A stretch of 64,000 nt of DNA, taken from Calonectria ilicicola. Taxonomy: Eukaryota > Ascomycota > Sordariomycetes > Hypocreales > Nectriaceae. Position 1 is the stretch's first letter. Each line of letters begins with the position of its first letter. Positions 32,370 to 43,366 of this stretch are shown piece by piece. Both the position numbers and the translations under genes were made by a program. The notes beneath the pieces were generated by a model that worked only from the letters and a program-made list of their open reading frames with translations, was not told the origin of the DNA and searched no databases. The stretch is from assembly GCA_020809705.1 (NCBI GenBank), contig CP085826.1, positions 248,001 through 312,000 on the forward strand. Reading direction: 5' to 3'.

Positions 32370-33647
32370 ATGTGGAATAATGTATTAGTTGGATATCTTT
32401 TAAACTTAATTATCCAAGAGGAAGCGAAAAAAGTTGTCAAGGCTGCAACGGAGATTCAGCATGAGGCGGAACCTATCATCTCCCACATTTTCAAGTCCAG
32501 GAAGAAAAAAGGTTCGCGCAAAAGCGAAGAATTTCAATCTCAGATGCCACTATCCTCGAATGGAGCGAGACAATTTTGTGTCGGCGCAATCCTTTATCAA
32601 CAGAGCCGTGTATCGATTGAGGACTTGCGCGACCAGACCCTACCGGCCGACGTTGTCCCTCGAAAGGGCTTCGTCTGCAGTCACTGTAGTTTGGTCGTCG
32701 GCAATGCTCGCACACTCCGCCTATCCAAAACAGGTGAAGTTCTAGCGTCGCAGGACTTGCTGCCCGCGAGCCATTTGATGGCTTGCCACTCATTGACCGA
32801 CTTTCGTGCTTTTTAAAGGTGCGTCATCTGTTGGCGAAAGCAGGCCGAGGTTGATTTCATCAATGCCTCAGATTTGGAGCGCCATATGCAAGATGAGCAC
32901 CCGGATGAGCCATTGATCTTAAAGGAGGAGACTAGGACCAAGGTTCTAGAGCGTGCTATCGATGTGCTTCTTAGTGCCATATCATCTATTGGTCAGAACA
33001 CAACGCTGAACCAACCTTCCTCTGATAGCCTCCCCAGCCCTTCACTGGACTTGGAGGACGACGTTGAGACCAAAGTGCTGGAGCGTGATGCGGATGCACT
33101 TCTTGCTGCCGTTTCATCACTTAATGAGAGCACAACGCAGGATTACAATTCATTTGATGGCCAGCCCAGCACACCGTTGCCCTCTTATAGCGCTACCCCA
33201 ACTTGGGATAAGCCTGATGTGACCAAGTCAGACGTTTTGGCTCACCAATCTTACGCAGAGCTTCTAAACACAGATCGTGGCTTAGCCTTGTCAGAGCTAC
33301 CAAGCACAGGCGTTAATATGCATCACGATTACACGCAATCGTCTCGAACACCGCAATCAATGGCGCAGGAAATGTCCGCTATTGAGAATCCATCAGTTCG
33401 TCAAGTTCCAGGCCGCCCACCGCCACCTCCACCTCCACCAGGTCCCCAAACCCAGGGTCTCTCTAATCAATATGAGATAACCTCGAATACCGGTCCGCCA
33501 TATACTCAATCGAATTTTGGTAGACTCCATCACGAGGCGCAGAGAACAACCGGTTTCCCGTACGGTGGCCCGGCGCAGGCCCCACCGCCGATTCCCGCAG
33601 GTCGACCTCGAAGAGTGCCAGAGAGGACTGAGCAAAGACGATCCTAG
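32370..33647 (+). CDS. Zinc-finger-type protein interrupted by one in-frame stop
   Basis: Two open frames in the same phase (32370-32816 and 32817-33647) are separated by a single TAA at 32814-32816. Together they would give about 425 residues. The first ends with KGFVCSHCS and LTDFRAF. Immediately after the TAA comes CVICWRKQAEVDF and LERHMQDEHPDE, an arrangement like a C2H2 finger (C-X2-C...H-X4-H). The rest is an acidic, repeat-like stretch in which TKVLERAID and TKVLERDAD recur, then a Pro-rich segment with an eight-Pro run. The stop may be a nonsense mutation of a Tyr codon, or lie in a small intron I could not define; the only phase-compatible donor, GTCGCA, is weak. It resembles fungal proteins found beside NLR-type genes. 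Function is unknown; the gene may be inactive. Confidence 0.5.
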
Positions 33648-34247
33648 TTTAGCACGCACTAGGTTTATAAAGTCGCGGTCATGTATATTCTTGGGATATT
33701 TTCAGGTTATCTTATGAAGAATTCAATTACTTATCTCAATTAAATTGCAAAAAGAAGAAGAAATAGGACTAGAGTATTCCCTGAACTGGGAGCAGCGTAC
33801 AGTTGCATGATCACATGCCGTGCGCCCAGTAAGAGAGCAATCAATCTCACTTTTACACTATTTTATTGGGTGAACGTCATGTGATCATTTCACTGTCGGC
33901 GGTTGCCAGCCAAGGAGATAGGTAAGCTGAGTAGCTGTGGTCATACCATATTGGCTCCAATATTTTGTGACACTTCGTTAATTGGTTGGACGTTTAGGCT
34001 CCCTCATTTGGATGCATTTTAGGTGACGTTTGCGTGATAATTTCTTGTGATCCTGCATCAACAAAGATTTCCCACGCATGTCTGCATATTGTCGCCAATC
34101 GCGACTTTGTCATCGATTCCGTGTCTAGCCCTTTGTCAGCCTGAAAATCGCTGCACCTGTACTCTGTTTTAACTCCCCCGGCTCCGTGGTACGGGCTCAA
34201 GTCTCCCAACATCTGGTGTAATCTGACACGTGTACTGTCAAACACCC
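33648..34247. other. Intergenic region upstream of the NLR-like gene
   Basis: No gene is recognised. It is bounded by the Pro-rich end of the zinc-finger gene and the first ATG of the SesB-type gene. Confidence 0.45.
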
Positions 34248-37200
34248 ATGGATCGCACTGTCTTCAGGCTGCGGCAGCTGCCACGCACGGTGGACCGTCT
34301 TGACGTTGTTAATCTACTAAACAATACTCTTGGTATTGCCCATTCCACTATCAGAATCTTTTCGCTCGCCCAGAGCGTCGATCCGTATCTTCCGAGCAAA
34401 GTTGCCACCTTCATGTTCCACGATTGTCTCGAAATCCAACAAGCTCTTTATAAGGGGGCCCGAAAGAATGTTGTCAAAGACAACGATGAGTGGAAAGTTT
34501 TTCGACGTACATCGCTCTCACAGGCTGATCCTTGATACTCACTTTCGAGGCCTCACACCTTTGCATGATCCGACTACTCATACTGCAGAGTTAGAAGTCT
34601 AGCCATACACTAGATTTCATGGGTTACTAACATTTATAGTTATATTGCTATTTCGGGCCTTTCAAGCCATCCCTTTAGCTCATGGCAGCCAAAAGGAGGG
34701 TCCAAAGACTTCATGTGGATTCGTGACGCTTTGCCAAAGTCCCTACCAAATATCAGACCAATCTTGTACGGGTATGATACAGCTTTAGGAAACAGTGATT
34801 CATTCCAGTCCATATTTGACATCGGTCATGCACTTGTCAACCATCTTTACGCATATGGCTGGAGATTAACCACTACCAAACCACTTGTCTTTTTAGCACA
34901 CAGTTTGGGGGGTGTTGTTCTAAAGCAAGCATTGGTTTCATTGGCAAATAGTCACCAGGAGGATGAACAACTAATTCATACCTTGTCTGGGGCAATGTTC
35001 TTTGGTGTCCCTAATTTTGGCATGGAGCAATCATCCTTATTGGCAATGGTCGAGGGACAATCAAACGAGAACCTTGTTATGGATCTTGAAATTAATTCTA
35101 AATACCTAAAAATACTAGACGACCAGTTCTCTGGGCTTTCGCATCTTCAAAATCTCCTTTTATATTGGGGATATGAAACTCGAACTTCACCCACTGTTGT
35201 GGTAAGCTATCCTTTATTCGGAGTAAATTACGATTTCTAATTCAAGTTAGAGGGATGTAAATGGGAAGTGGTCGCTAACAGGTACTCAAGAGATATTGGT
35301 AACTCCTCATTCGGCAACTAGGGGTCAATACCAATCCATCGAACAACAAAATTCAACATTCCCTATAAATGAAGATCACTCCAACATGGTCAAGTTCTCG
35401 GACGATGACCCTAACTACACGCTGGTGGCTCAGAAGCTCGGATGTATCATTGATGGAATTAATACCAAAAGATCAGCATTTACTACCCCAACCCATTACA
35501 TGACGCGAGAAAGGACGGTTGCATCTATGGACAAATCCGAGGCTATGTGCATTGATGACAAAGACCTGTTTAGTGATTTAAAACGTCTGCAAGCTATTAA
35601 AATTCCCCCCGCTTACAACTGAAAGACATAATGGTTGATTCATTAAAAGCGCCTGAACTAGATCGGAGACTTGAGGAAATCGAACCAAAATTCCACAATA
35701 CATTTGAATGGGTATATGACCTCCCAGAAGCAGGACTAAGTCACTGGCTCCAGCAAGGTTCTGGCATGTTCTGGATTAACGGCAAGCCGGGATCAGGTAA
35801 ATCAACCTTGATGAAGTTTATTTTCCAACACGAGCGCACGATAAGATTACTCTCGGATTGGAAGACAAATGCACCCCATATTTGTATAGGGTTTTTCTTC
35901 CACCACCGTGGAACAGCACTGCAAAGGTCGTTTGAAGGTCTATTAAGAAGTATTCTATCACAGATTATTACGCAGCAGCCTAACTTATGTCCCGTACTTG
36001 GTGGGCTACTTGACAAGAAGGAAGTTGACAAGATAGTGACTTCAAACGATTGGACATGCCAAAAACTACAAGCTGGCTTCTATCATATTTTAACAGAGAG
36101 AAAAGAGCCTTTGTACCTCACATTCTTTTTCGACGCTCTTGATGAGTATGACGGCCCAAAAGAATTCATATGCCAGTTTCTCAAAGACATCATCCAATTT
36201 CCTCAGTCCTCAACAAACAAAATCAAGATATGCTTCTCGAGCAGGCCTTGGGAAATCTTCATAACCCGGTTTCGAGATCTACCTGGGTTTAGAATCCAAG
36301 ACTTCACTCGGGATGATATCAGAGATTACTGCCTGGGGACTATTATCAGCGAACAGGTTTCAGAAATCACTCTCGAAAATCTGATTCCTGAGGTTATGTT
36401 GCGTGCTCGAGGGGTTTTCCTATGGGTGAGGCTGGTGGTAAAAGATCTAGCTGAAGCCTTCCACGCCAATAAGAGCATAGCAGAATTACAGAGCCTTTTG
36501 GAATCTCTACCAATAGAGCTTGATGAATACTATGCTAGAATTATCGAGCGCATACCACACAACCACCGACGGAAGGCTTACGAAATGTTAGAGACAGTCG
36601 TTCGATCAGAAAATGCCCTCTCTCCAAAAAAGTTCATCATGGTTGTGAATTGTGCTGAATCTGAAACATACGGACCTTATATGGAGAAATATCTGGAGAT
36701 GGATGGTCGTCAATATGACGCCTCGTGTCAATCTGAAGACACTTACTTTGCAGACACCGCAAGACGCCAATCAAGAATATATTGCGGCGGCCTAATTGAG
36801 GTTGTAGGCGCTAATCCACGTATCCAAGTTCTCCATAAAAGCGTCCAAGACTTTGTCTCTAACCTGAAATTCAAACAACTTGTTTTGGGAGACAAAGCCA
36901 AAATAACAACTGAAAATGGACATTCCTTTCACTTCAAATACAGTATTGCGAAAATGAGTTCCCAACCTCGCTCTGGGTTCGGATCATATGGCGAAAAGTG
37001 TATGAGAGTTAACGCCCGCTTGGCTGAAAAAACAACTATGCGTAGCTTGAAGGCATTTCTAGACAGCATTCCTGCATCTGTCTTACAAGAAATAGGTCAT
37101 CAAACACGGGTTTCAATTACAACTCCACTTGAATTTGCGGTCTATTTCCATCTTACCCTGTACATTGCCGAATCTTGGGCCTCGAACCACAATCTCCTTC

Positions 37201-38004
37201 AAGATTGCAACAACACACTCACAAACTTGCTTCTCTTTAGCGCTGCAAGAGACCAGAATGAGAAGCAAATGTTAGAAATGGCCAAACTCTTACATGAAAA
37301 AGGCTATCAATTCATACCAGATTCGACACTTGTTGGATCGCTATTCGGTGAGATATTTCTTTATAAAACAGGAAACAGATATTATCGGGGAATAAGGCCC
37401 CCAGAAGGAGTGTTATCAGAATTCATGCCATTTTTTTCCAATTCCGGAGCATTATCTCCCAACATAGCCATACTACACCCTTTGAGGTTGCCCAATCGCC
37501 TCCTGGGTACACACCTCTCCAGAGCCTTGGGTATATATCACACCATTCAATGTAGCCCTCTACATCACGCCCCCCCTAGACATTTCAAAGCTATTACTTC
37601 ATAAAGGTGCTCACATTAATAGTCTCGATTCCATGGGCATGACACCACTGGACTATGCGTGTTTCAGCGTCCAGGATTTTACAGTATACGATAACAAAAT
37701 AACACGAAAGCGTACTTTCTCTGGTGCAAAACACCACATTGACCTTGATTATAAGTACGACCTTATTCTTGTTCTTGTACAAGCGGACGGGAAAAGAACC
37801 AAGGCCAGTACAAGCAGTGTGAAGCCTTTGATGAAAAGGTTTTCGGATCAGGGATATCCGATAGAGCGCTTCCAAAACTATCTCCTTGACTCTACGTCTC
37901 TAATAGTCTCTGAAAGATCATTTGGACAATCACTGAAATTATGTCAATATAAAGACTATTCTCAGTCAAGGAGATTTATACGCGTTAGCGTACCAAGAGG
38001 TTAA
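34248..38004 (+). pseudogene. SesB-type hydrolase-NACHT-ankyrin (NLR-like) gene with disturbed frames
   Basis: Domains in order are as follows. The N-terminal segment starts MDRTVFRLRQLP and contains SKVATFMF and LILDTHFRGLTPLH. An alpha/beta hydrolase follows (YIAISGLSSHPFSSW, nucleophile elbow FLAHSLGGVVLK). Then a NACHT NTPase has Walker A WINGKPGSGKSTLMKF and Walker B LTFFFDALDEYDG. Helical regions and a short ankyrin end complete it (ISKLLLHKGAHINSLD, GMTPLDYAC). Good introns are about 34587-34639 (acceptor TTATAG after a TACTAAC branch) and 35202-35249 (GTAAGC...GTTAG). A third of 53 nt (about 35576-35628) joins the hydrolase to the NACHT part. Near 34,500 the frame changes with no acceptable intron. 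At 37,460-37,570 the ankyrin reading passes through all three frames. It is probably a decaying gene, or the sequence has indels. Such proteins belong to fungal allorecognition/NLR repertoires. Confidence 0.7.
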
Positions 38005-38304
38005 TCAGAATAATATAAGTAACATATTACAAGTTCGCTCTAATAGAAATTAATTTTTTCTTGTGCCCTTTAATAAATTACCTAGGAGGCTATTAAGTAA
38101 AAAGTCAATGTGGTTATTACACAAGGTTACCCTTGGGTTTAAGATCAAGATTAATTGTAAATTAAGTTCGCAATGCCTAAATTAACGAATGCTTTTGAGT
38201 AATACAGTGGTCTCATATTTCCGCAGCGCTTGTTTTCTTTAGAAGTTGACATTCAATACCATGCATCAATGGCCAATTAATCCATTACCTTCACCAATGC
38301 CATT
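38005..38304. other. AT-rich spacer between convergent genes
   Basis: This marks the boundary between the immune-type island and the metabolic cluster. No features are recognised. Confidence 0.5.
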
Positions 38305-39437
38305 TTACAAGTCATCAACCAGAGGGCTGGGTCCTTGAGGCATTCCGATACGGTCTTCAAAGTGCATTCGGAGGGCCTCAACTCGGCCACGATCAGACAT
38401 GAAACGCATGTACTCGGCAGAGTTGGTAGTGTTCATGCCAAGGATACCGGGGTAGCCACCTGGAGCAGGGATGTCGCCTCGAGCGCTCCACTGGGACATT
38501 CCGTTCTGGAACTGGTCGCTGAGGAGAAAGTTGCTAAGAAGCTTTGCGCCTTCAGGGTGGGGGGCATCCTTAAGAATAGCGACGGAGCGAGGCCAGCTGA
38601 CAAAGTTACCCTGGGCAGGGAAGGAAACATTCAGAGCTCCAGAAGATCTTAATCCAAGAGAGGCGGTAAATGAGACAGTCTCGGTGCTGTTTGGGTTTCT
38701 TAGGACGGCCAAGGGAGAACCTGTACCACGGACCCAACGAGGGTTTTGTTCCAAGAGACGATCAAACCATTCATAGCCGTATTGATGCATGCTACATAAA
38801 CGTCAGTATATGCTCTAGATTTTAAACTGGATGATACTTACATCAAGTCGAAAATATACGCAATGGCATCGTCATCACTTGGGTGAGTAAGAACGAGCTT
38901 GTTCTTGTATTCCGGCTTCAATAAATCAGGCCATTCCCGAGGAGGTTTCTCCAACTTCTGGCTGTTCCAGATGGTCGACCAAGCGTTGATTGCAAAGCCG
39001 TAGTAGGCAGCCCTGATGTGGCGGAAAGGTGCGAGCACCTTGTAAAAGTTATTCGGGGCATAATGCAACAAGGAGCCCTCTTGCTCCCAACGTGGGTAAT
39101 CATGAAGAGCTTGGAGAATGATGCTGTCGACCTGAACATCACCAATGGCAATCTGACGGTCGAGATTGACACTGTGATATTTGGAGCGGTTGACAGTGAC
39201 ATTAAGCGTCATGCCTGGGAAACGAGTTTCAAAGGCTTGCTTAAGGCCGGCTTGCTGAAGTACTTCATCACCGCCGTGCCAACAGTTGACCACGCCGCCT
39301 TCTGCCAGTGCAGCCTGGTAGATTTCCTCGATGGTTCGGTTTTCATTAATTTGTGGGTTGTTGAAGCCCAGAGTAATATCCGCTGCGACCAATTTCTGGG
39401 CGAAAAGGCCAAACGAGAACAAGTAGTAAAGATGCAT
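38305..39437 (-). CDS. Secreted periplasmic-binding-protein-like protein (two exons)
   Basis: The predicted protein has about 360 residues. Exon 1 (39437-38842) and exon 2 (38791-38305) join through GTAAGT...ATGTAG in phase 2. Residues 1-19 form a signal peptide (MHLYYLFSFGLFAQKLVAA). The mature part has the two-lobe substrate-binding fold of ABC-type iron(III)/thiamine-like binding proteins: EIYQAALAEGGVVNCWHGGD, FETRFPGMTLNVTVNRS, PDLLKPEYKNKLVLTHPSDD, LKDAPHPEGAKLLSNFLLS. In bacteria such proteins hand ligand to an ABC permease. Fungi have no periplasm and no permease gene is nearby, so the role is unknown and may be extracellular ligand capture. Bacterial ancestry of the family is well accepted; transfer into this lineage is inferred. 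It is divergent from the amidohydrolase gene. Confidence 0.85.
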
Positions 39438-40278
39438 TTTTTTTAATGTTTAAAAAGGAAACGTTCAAAAGAATGATTGTCTTGGTAGGGAATGATTAAG
39501 TGATTGATTCTGATGCGAGAGCAGTGGTGATGAATATTGCAAAGAGAAAGCTCCTTCATTTATACCAAAATATGAATACGAGACGCGAAAATCACCAGCC
39601 TTGATGAAGCGTTTGGGATAAGCGTTTATGCTCTGCCGGCTGCCGAGACTGTGGTTCCAGTAGTCGTCCGGCGTTCCATTGCCCTTTCTGGCCATCAGCA
39701 ATGCCCCGAATGGCTGGTGTGTGCAGGCCGTGCACTGGAAATTAGGGATCAAAAACTTGCACAGGGAGAAAAACGAGAAAAGACCAGGGGGTGATTTGTA
39801 AGATTTACAGTTAGCAGCGGTTTTGGCGCGTGGCTTAACGTGTTATTCCCCGGTATCCGCGTAGCCGAACACTAAAGAAGCTTAAATTAAACTCAGCATT
39901 CGCCCTATGATCGCTGATTTGGGCTCGGTTGTTCTAGATTTACTAGTTGTTCGCATTAACTCTGCAATAATAGGCAACAAACCGCCGGTGGTTCATATGA
40001 GCTTACGCACGCATTCATTTGGAACCAATAACTGTCCATACTGAATGAAATGAATTGTGGCTTGAGATGCGGACTTGTTGGCTTGGCATGCGGAGTTCTA
40101 ATTGTAGACCGCTTCATCAGGACATGCGTCGGGCGACCTACCAAAACATCCCTTGTGGTTTAAAATACGTATCGGTATCGTCGTTTGTTATCGATGCGGA
40201 AATTATACAGATCATTCTTCTGACTCTTCTTCATTTATATCAATTGTATCAAAATACTCAAATCAAGTCTGCTTCAAA
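39438..40278. promoter_or_regulatory. Divergent promoter region (binding protein / amidohydrolase)
   Basis: 840 bp separate two start codons facing away from each other. The right half has short AT-rich blocks and a pyrimidine-rich leader before the amidohydrolase ATG. No specific operator could be assigned. Confidence 0.4.
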
Positions 40279-41649
40279 ATGGGCAAATCTTACTTTCCAA
40301 TCTTTACTGCTTTTTTGGCCACAGTGGCAGCCAAACAATGGAACAACACTGGCAAAGGCTCAATCATCTTTGAGGAGTCTTTTAGTTTGGATTACCCTGA
40401 ACTGGACAGAACCATGTAAGTTTCCCGCCCCTCATTATTTGTGCATTATCTCACGCGACATCAGCGGGTCAGCTTTGCCAGGTATGATAACAGAACAGCT
40501 TCTGTGATCACAGCGGCTGATGACAATATTTAGGACAAACATATGCCGACCTCTTGAATAATCTCGCTGACATCCATAATCAACGCATACGTTGGATGGA
40601 TGAAACTGGTGTTGATTACATGGTTCTTTCGTTGACATCTCCGGGTATCCAAGGCGTTTCCAATGTTGAGCTTGCCGAGAGGCTCGCGACACAGGCCAAT
40701 GATGATATTGCAGCAGCTATTTCTAACAACACCATGCGCTTTGGTGCTTTTGCCGCTATTTCAATGCATAATGCCACCCAAGCTGCACTCGAGCTGCGTC
40801 GTTGTGTACAAGAGCTAGGCTTCCATGGCGCCTTGCTGAATGATTTCCAGCAGGCCGGTGATGATAACAGTGAGTATAGCCAACTTGCAGCAATCAATTA
40901 ATCTGAACCCATTTTTGACGTTTAATATTCCAGGCACTCTTCACTACTATGATACTCCCGAATACGACCCCTTTTGGCAAATGGCTGTGGATTTGGATGT
41001 CCCTGTTTACATGCATCCAAGACCCCCTACCTCCCAAATGACCAGGATTAACTTTGCTCACAGCCCTTGGATGCTAGGACCCTCACATCAGTTTGCAGTT
41101 ACGCTTTCTAACCATATTTTTGGACTTTGCACAAACGGAATCTTTGAGTGAATTCTTCGTCATCATACCACCTGCTACTTTTTTCTCTCTTCCAATATGC
41201 TGACATTCTGCAAGTCGATTTCCGTCCTTGAAGATCCTCGTCGGGCACATGGGAGAACGTATCCCTAGCGATTTCTGGCGCATTGATGAGAGTAAGTGCT
41301 CGCACGGGCTTTTAAACAGCTTATCAGCACCCTTGTCAAAAACAATCGCTAATTCGGTTCATTTATAGTGCTTGCTCGCAGGGTTCCCGAAGGCATCCCG
41401 ATGCGGCGCCCGTTTTCTTCGTACTGGCGCACGAACATTTGGGAGACTACCAGCGGGAACTTTTGGACCGATCTCCTTGACTTCCATAACAGTGTCTTGG
41501 GTGAAGATCGCATTTTATATTCTGTTGACTATCCTTTTATCATGATGCAACAGGGTGCAGAGTGGGTGGCAACGCTTAATCAGAATGCGTCGGCAAAGCT
41601 GGATTTCATCAGAAACCGTGCCATTCAGCTTCTGAACCTTGATGCCTAA
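40279..41649 (+). CDS. Amidohydrolase-2 family protein, decarboxylase type (six exons)
   Basis: The predicted protein has about 353 residues. Exons are 40279-40415, a 17-nt micro-exon 40465-40481, 40534-40869, 40934-41147, 41215-41291 and 41369-41649; all phases agree. The TIM-barrel decarboxylase signatures are present: IIFEESFSLD (usual EEAF region), RIRWMDETGVDYMVLSLTSP, VYMHPRPP, ILVGHMGERIPSDFWRID and YSVDYPF. These include the His and Asp residues that bind the catalytic metal. Close families are 2,3-dihydroxybenzoate, gamma-resorcylate and 5-carboxyvanillate-type decarboxylases, which remove CO2 from hydroxylated aromatic acids without a cofactor. Unusually, the chain begins with a hydrophobic leader (YFPIFTAFLATVAA), so it may be secreted or membrane-associated. 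The surrounding oxidase, lactonase and P450 genes fit an aromatic substrate. Confidence 0.87.
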
Positions 41650-41848
41650 ATGAGTCCGCAGCCTCTACTTTTGGGCCAATACAATAATGTTCTTGGGGCA
41701 TTTAATTGATTTCAATCACTAAACAATGACTCGGGTGAAGATGTTAGGAAAGAGCAGATGGCATTCTCGCACGTGGAAGTGTAGGCTTTGTGCTATATAC
41801 ATTTATTACATATTTACAATAAATAACCAGTCCATTCGCTTTCGCAAC

Positions 41849-43366
41849 TTAAGGCAGAGGGATAGATTGCGCGTGGTTAACAAACAATCCTTCAGGATCC
41901 ACTTGGGCCTTGATCTGCTTAAGCTTCTCGTAGTTGTTTCCATAGAGACGAGAGCTCCATTCAGCCTCGGTCAGCTCAGTGTCAGCATAGTTGACAAAGC
42001 CACGAAGAGGAGCGCCAGAGTCGGTGAGAGCTTTCTCGAAGGGCTTAATCAAACCCTTGAGGTATGCAGGGCCATCAGCAGGGTAGTTGCCAGCGTCCAC
42101 GGAATTAGCCTCCCAGCGGATCAACCACAAGTTCTTGCCGTGGGCATAAGCAGTGTCAGAGTCGGAAATGTCACGAGAGACACCACCCCAGAGATCAAGG
42201 AATCCCGACTTTCTCAAGTCAGTACGGTTGAAGGACAGGGTGGTGCTGCTAAAGAGAATGCTAGCTTGCTCCTCAGTCAAAGGGTAATCGGTAGTTGTCG
42301 TCAAAGCCTGAGTATAGAAAGCTCGGCCGCCGAGAGCACCACCGTTAGGGTCGTTCATGCCAGCGCCAGCGACAGCAACTTCCATGTCCCAGAAAGGGAG
42401 CTCGGTCTTCTTGATAACAGTCTCATTGGTAAGAGCCTTGAGTTTGTTGACGAGGGGTGCAATAACATTGTCAAACTTGGCTGGGTCACCGTAGAAGTAG
42501 CCAGATCCAGTGTAGGGAGGGGCAGTGAGGCTCCAGCGGAGAGCGACCTCATCGGGACAGCTGCTGCTGGTAGCATAATCCTGAATAGCGACAAGAGCCT
42601 TGGCAGCAACATCAAGAGGGGCGTTGCCGATGGAGAGCGTAAAGTTGACGGCCTTGTCAAACTCAGGCTTGTGTGTCTGGGTAGTCATGGAAAGAATGAT
42701 GCCATAAGAGGCACCAGCACCCTGGGCAGCCCAGAAGAGGTCTGAGCCCTTGGTGGCATTGACAATTGTTCCGTTGTACAGCATGTACTCAACAGACACA
42801 AGGTTATCCATGGGTGTACCAAAGACGCGGGATGTGCTGCCAAATCCACCGCCAATGCTGGAGCCAGTGACACCAACATGAGCACCACGGACATGGGGAA
42901 TATGGCGGCCTGCCGCGTCCCAGAGGTGCTTAACAACGGGGCCAACATGGGAACCTCCACCAAAGGTCAAGTAAGTGGTGGACTCGTCATAGCTAACAGA
43001 GTCAAAGGCAGCCATGTTGATGACCAAGTTCCCGGGGTTACCAAAACCATATCCCTGGAAAGAGTGGGCAGGACCGAGAGCAGAAGCCTTGACAGAGGCA
43101 TTGCGAGCACAGTCGAGAGAAAGGGCAACCTCATCCTTGGTCTCGGGGAACGCAATACAAGCAGGGTTGGGCTTGAGTCGCTTCTGGAACTGCACCGTCT
43201 CGTTGGCCCATGTGCTATCAGAGCTCACAATGCTGCGAACACCAGCAGTGGCCAAGCAGGCCTGAAGACTAGCAGCAGAGGTGCTGTTCTGGGCAGTGAC
43301 AAACGACGGGGCAATGCAAAGGAGCGAGGCGACGGCCAAGCGCCGGAAAGAGGACTGAGACTCCAT
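41849..43366 (-). CDS. Secreted FAD-linked oxidase, BBE/glucooligosaccharide-oxidase type
   Basis: This is a single-exon 505-residue protein. A signal peptide covers residues 1-25 (LAVASLLCIAPSFVTA). The FAD-binding PCMH fold follows: PNPACIAFPETKDEVALSLD, GPAHSFQGYG with the His that usually carries the covalent 8-alpha link, FGGGSHVGPV, and VTGSSIGGGFGSTSR. The C-terminal BBE segment ends with FVNYADTELTEAEWSSRLYG and LKQIKAQVDPEGLF. Where the bicovalent members have a Cys, this protein reads RGAHVG, so only the His bond is expected. Many N-glycosylation sequons are present. These oxidases transfer electrons from sugars, alcohols or alkaloid-like substrates to O2. The gene is divergent from the lactonase gene; a sugar or lactol oxidised by this enzyme would give a lactone. 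Confidence 0.9.
   Translation of the reverse strand: MESQSSFRRLAVASLLCIAPSFVTAQNSTSAASLQACLATAGVRSIVSSDSTWANETVQFQKRLKPNPACIAFPETKDEVALSLDCARNASVKASALGPAHSFQGYGFGNPGNLVINMAAFDSVSYDESTTYLTFGGGSHVGPVVKHLWDAAGRHIPHVRGAHVGVTGSSIGGGFGSTSRVFGTPMDNLVSVEYMLYNGTIVNATKGSDLFWAAQGAGASYGIILSMTTQTHKPEFDKAVNFTLSIGNAPLDVAAKALVAIQDYATSSSCPDEVALRWSLTAPPYTGSGYFYGDPAKFDNVIAPLVNKLKALTNETVIKKTELPFWDMEVAVAGAGMNDPNGGALGGRAFYTQALTTTTDYPLTEEQASILFSSTTLSFNRTDLRKSGFLDLWGGVSRDISDSDTAYAHGKNLWLIRWEANSVDAGNYPADGPAYLKGLIKPFEKALTDSGAPLRGFVNYADTELTEAEWSSRLYGNNYEKLKQIKAQVDPEGLFVNHAQSIPLP

Noticed and set aside
41726..42745. 339-residue plus-strand frame
   Set aside because: Antisense shadow of the FAD oxidase, which has complete family motifs and a signal peptide.
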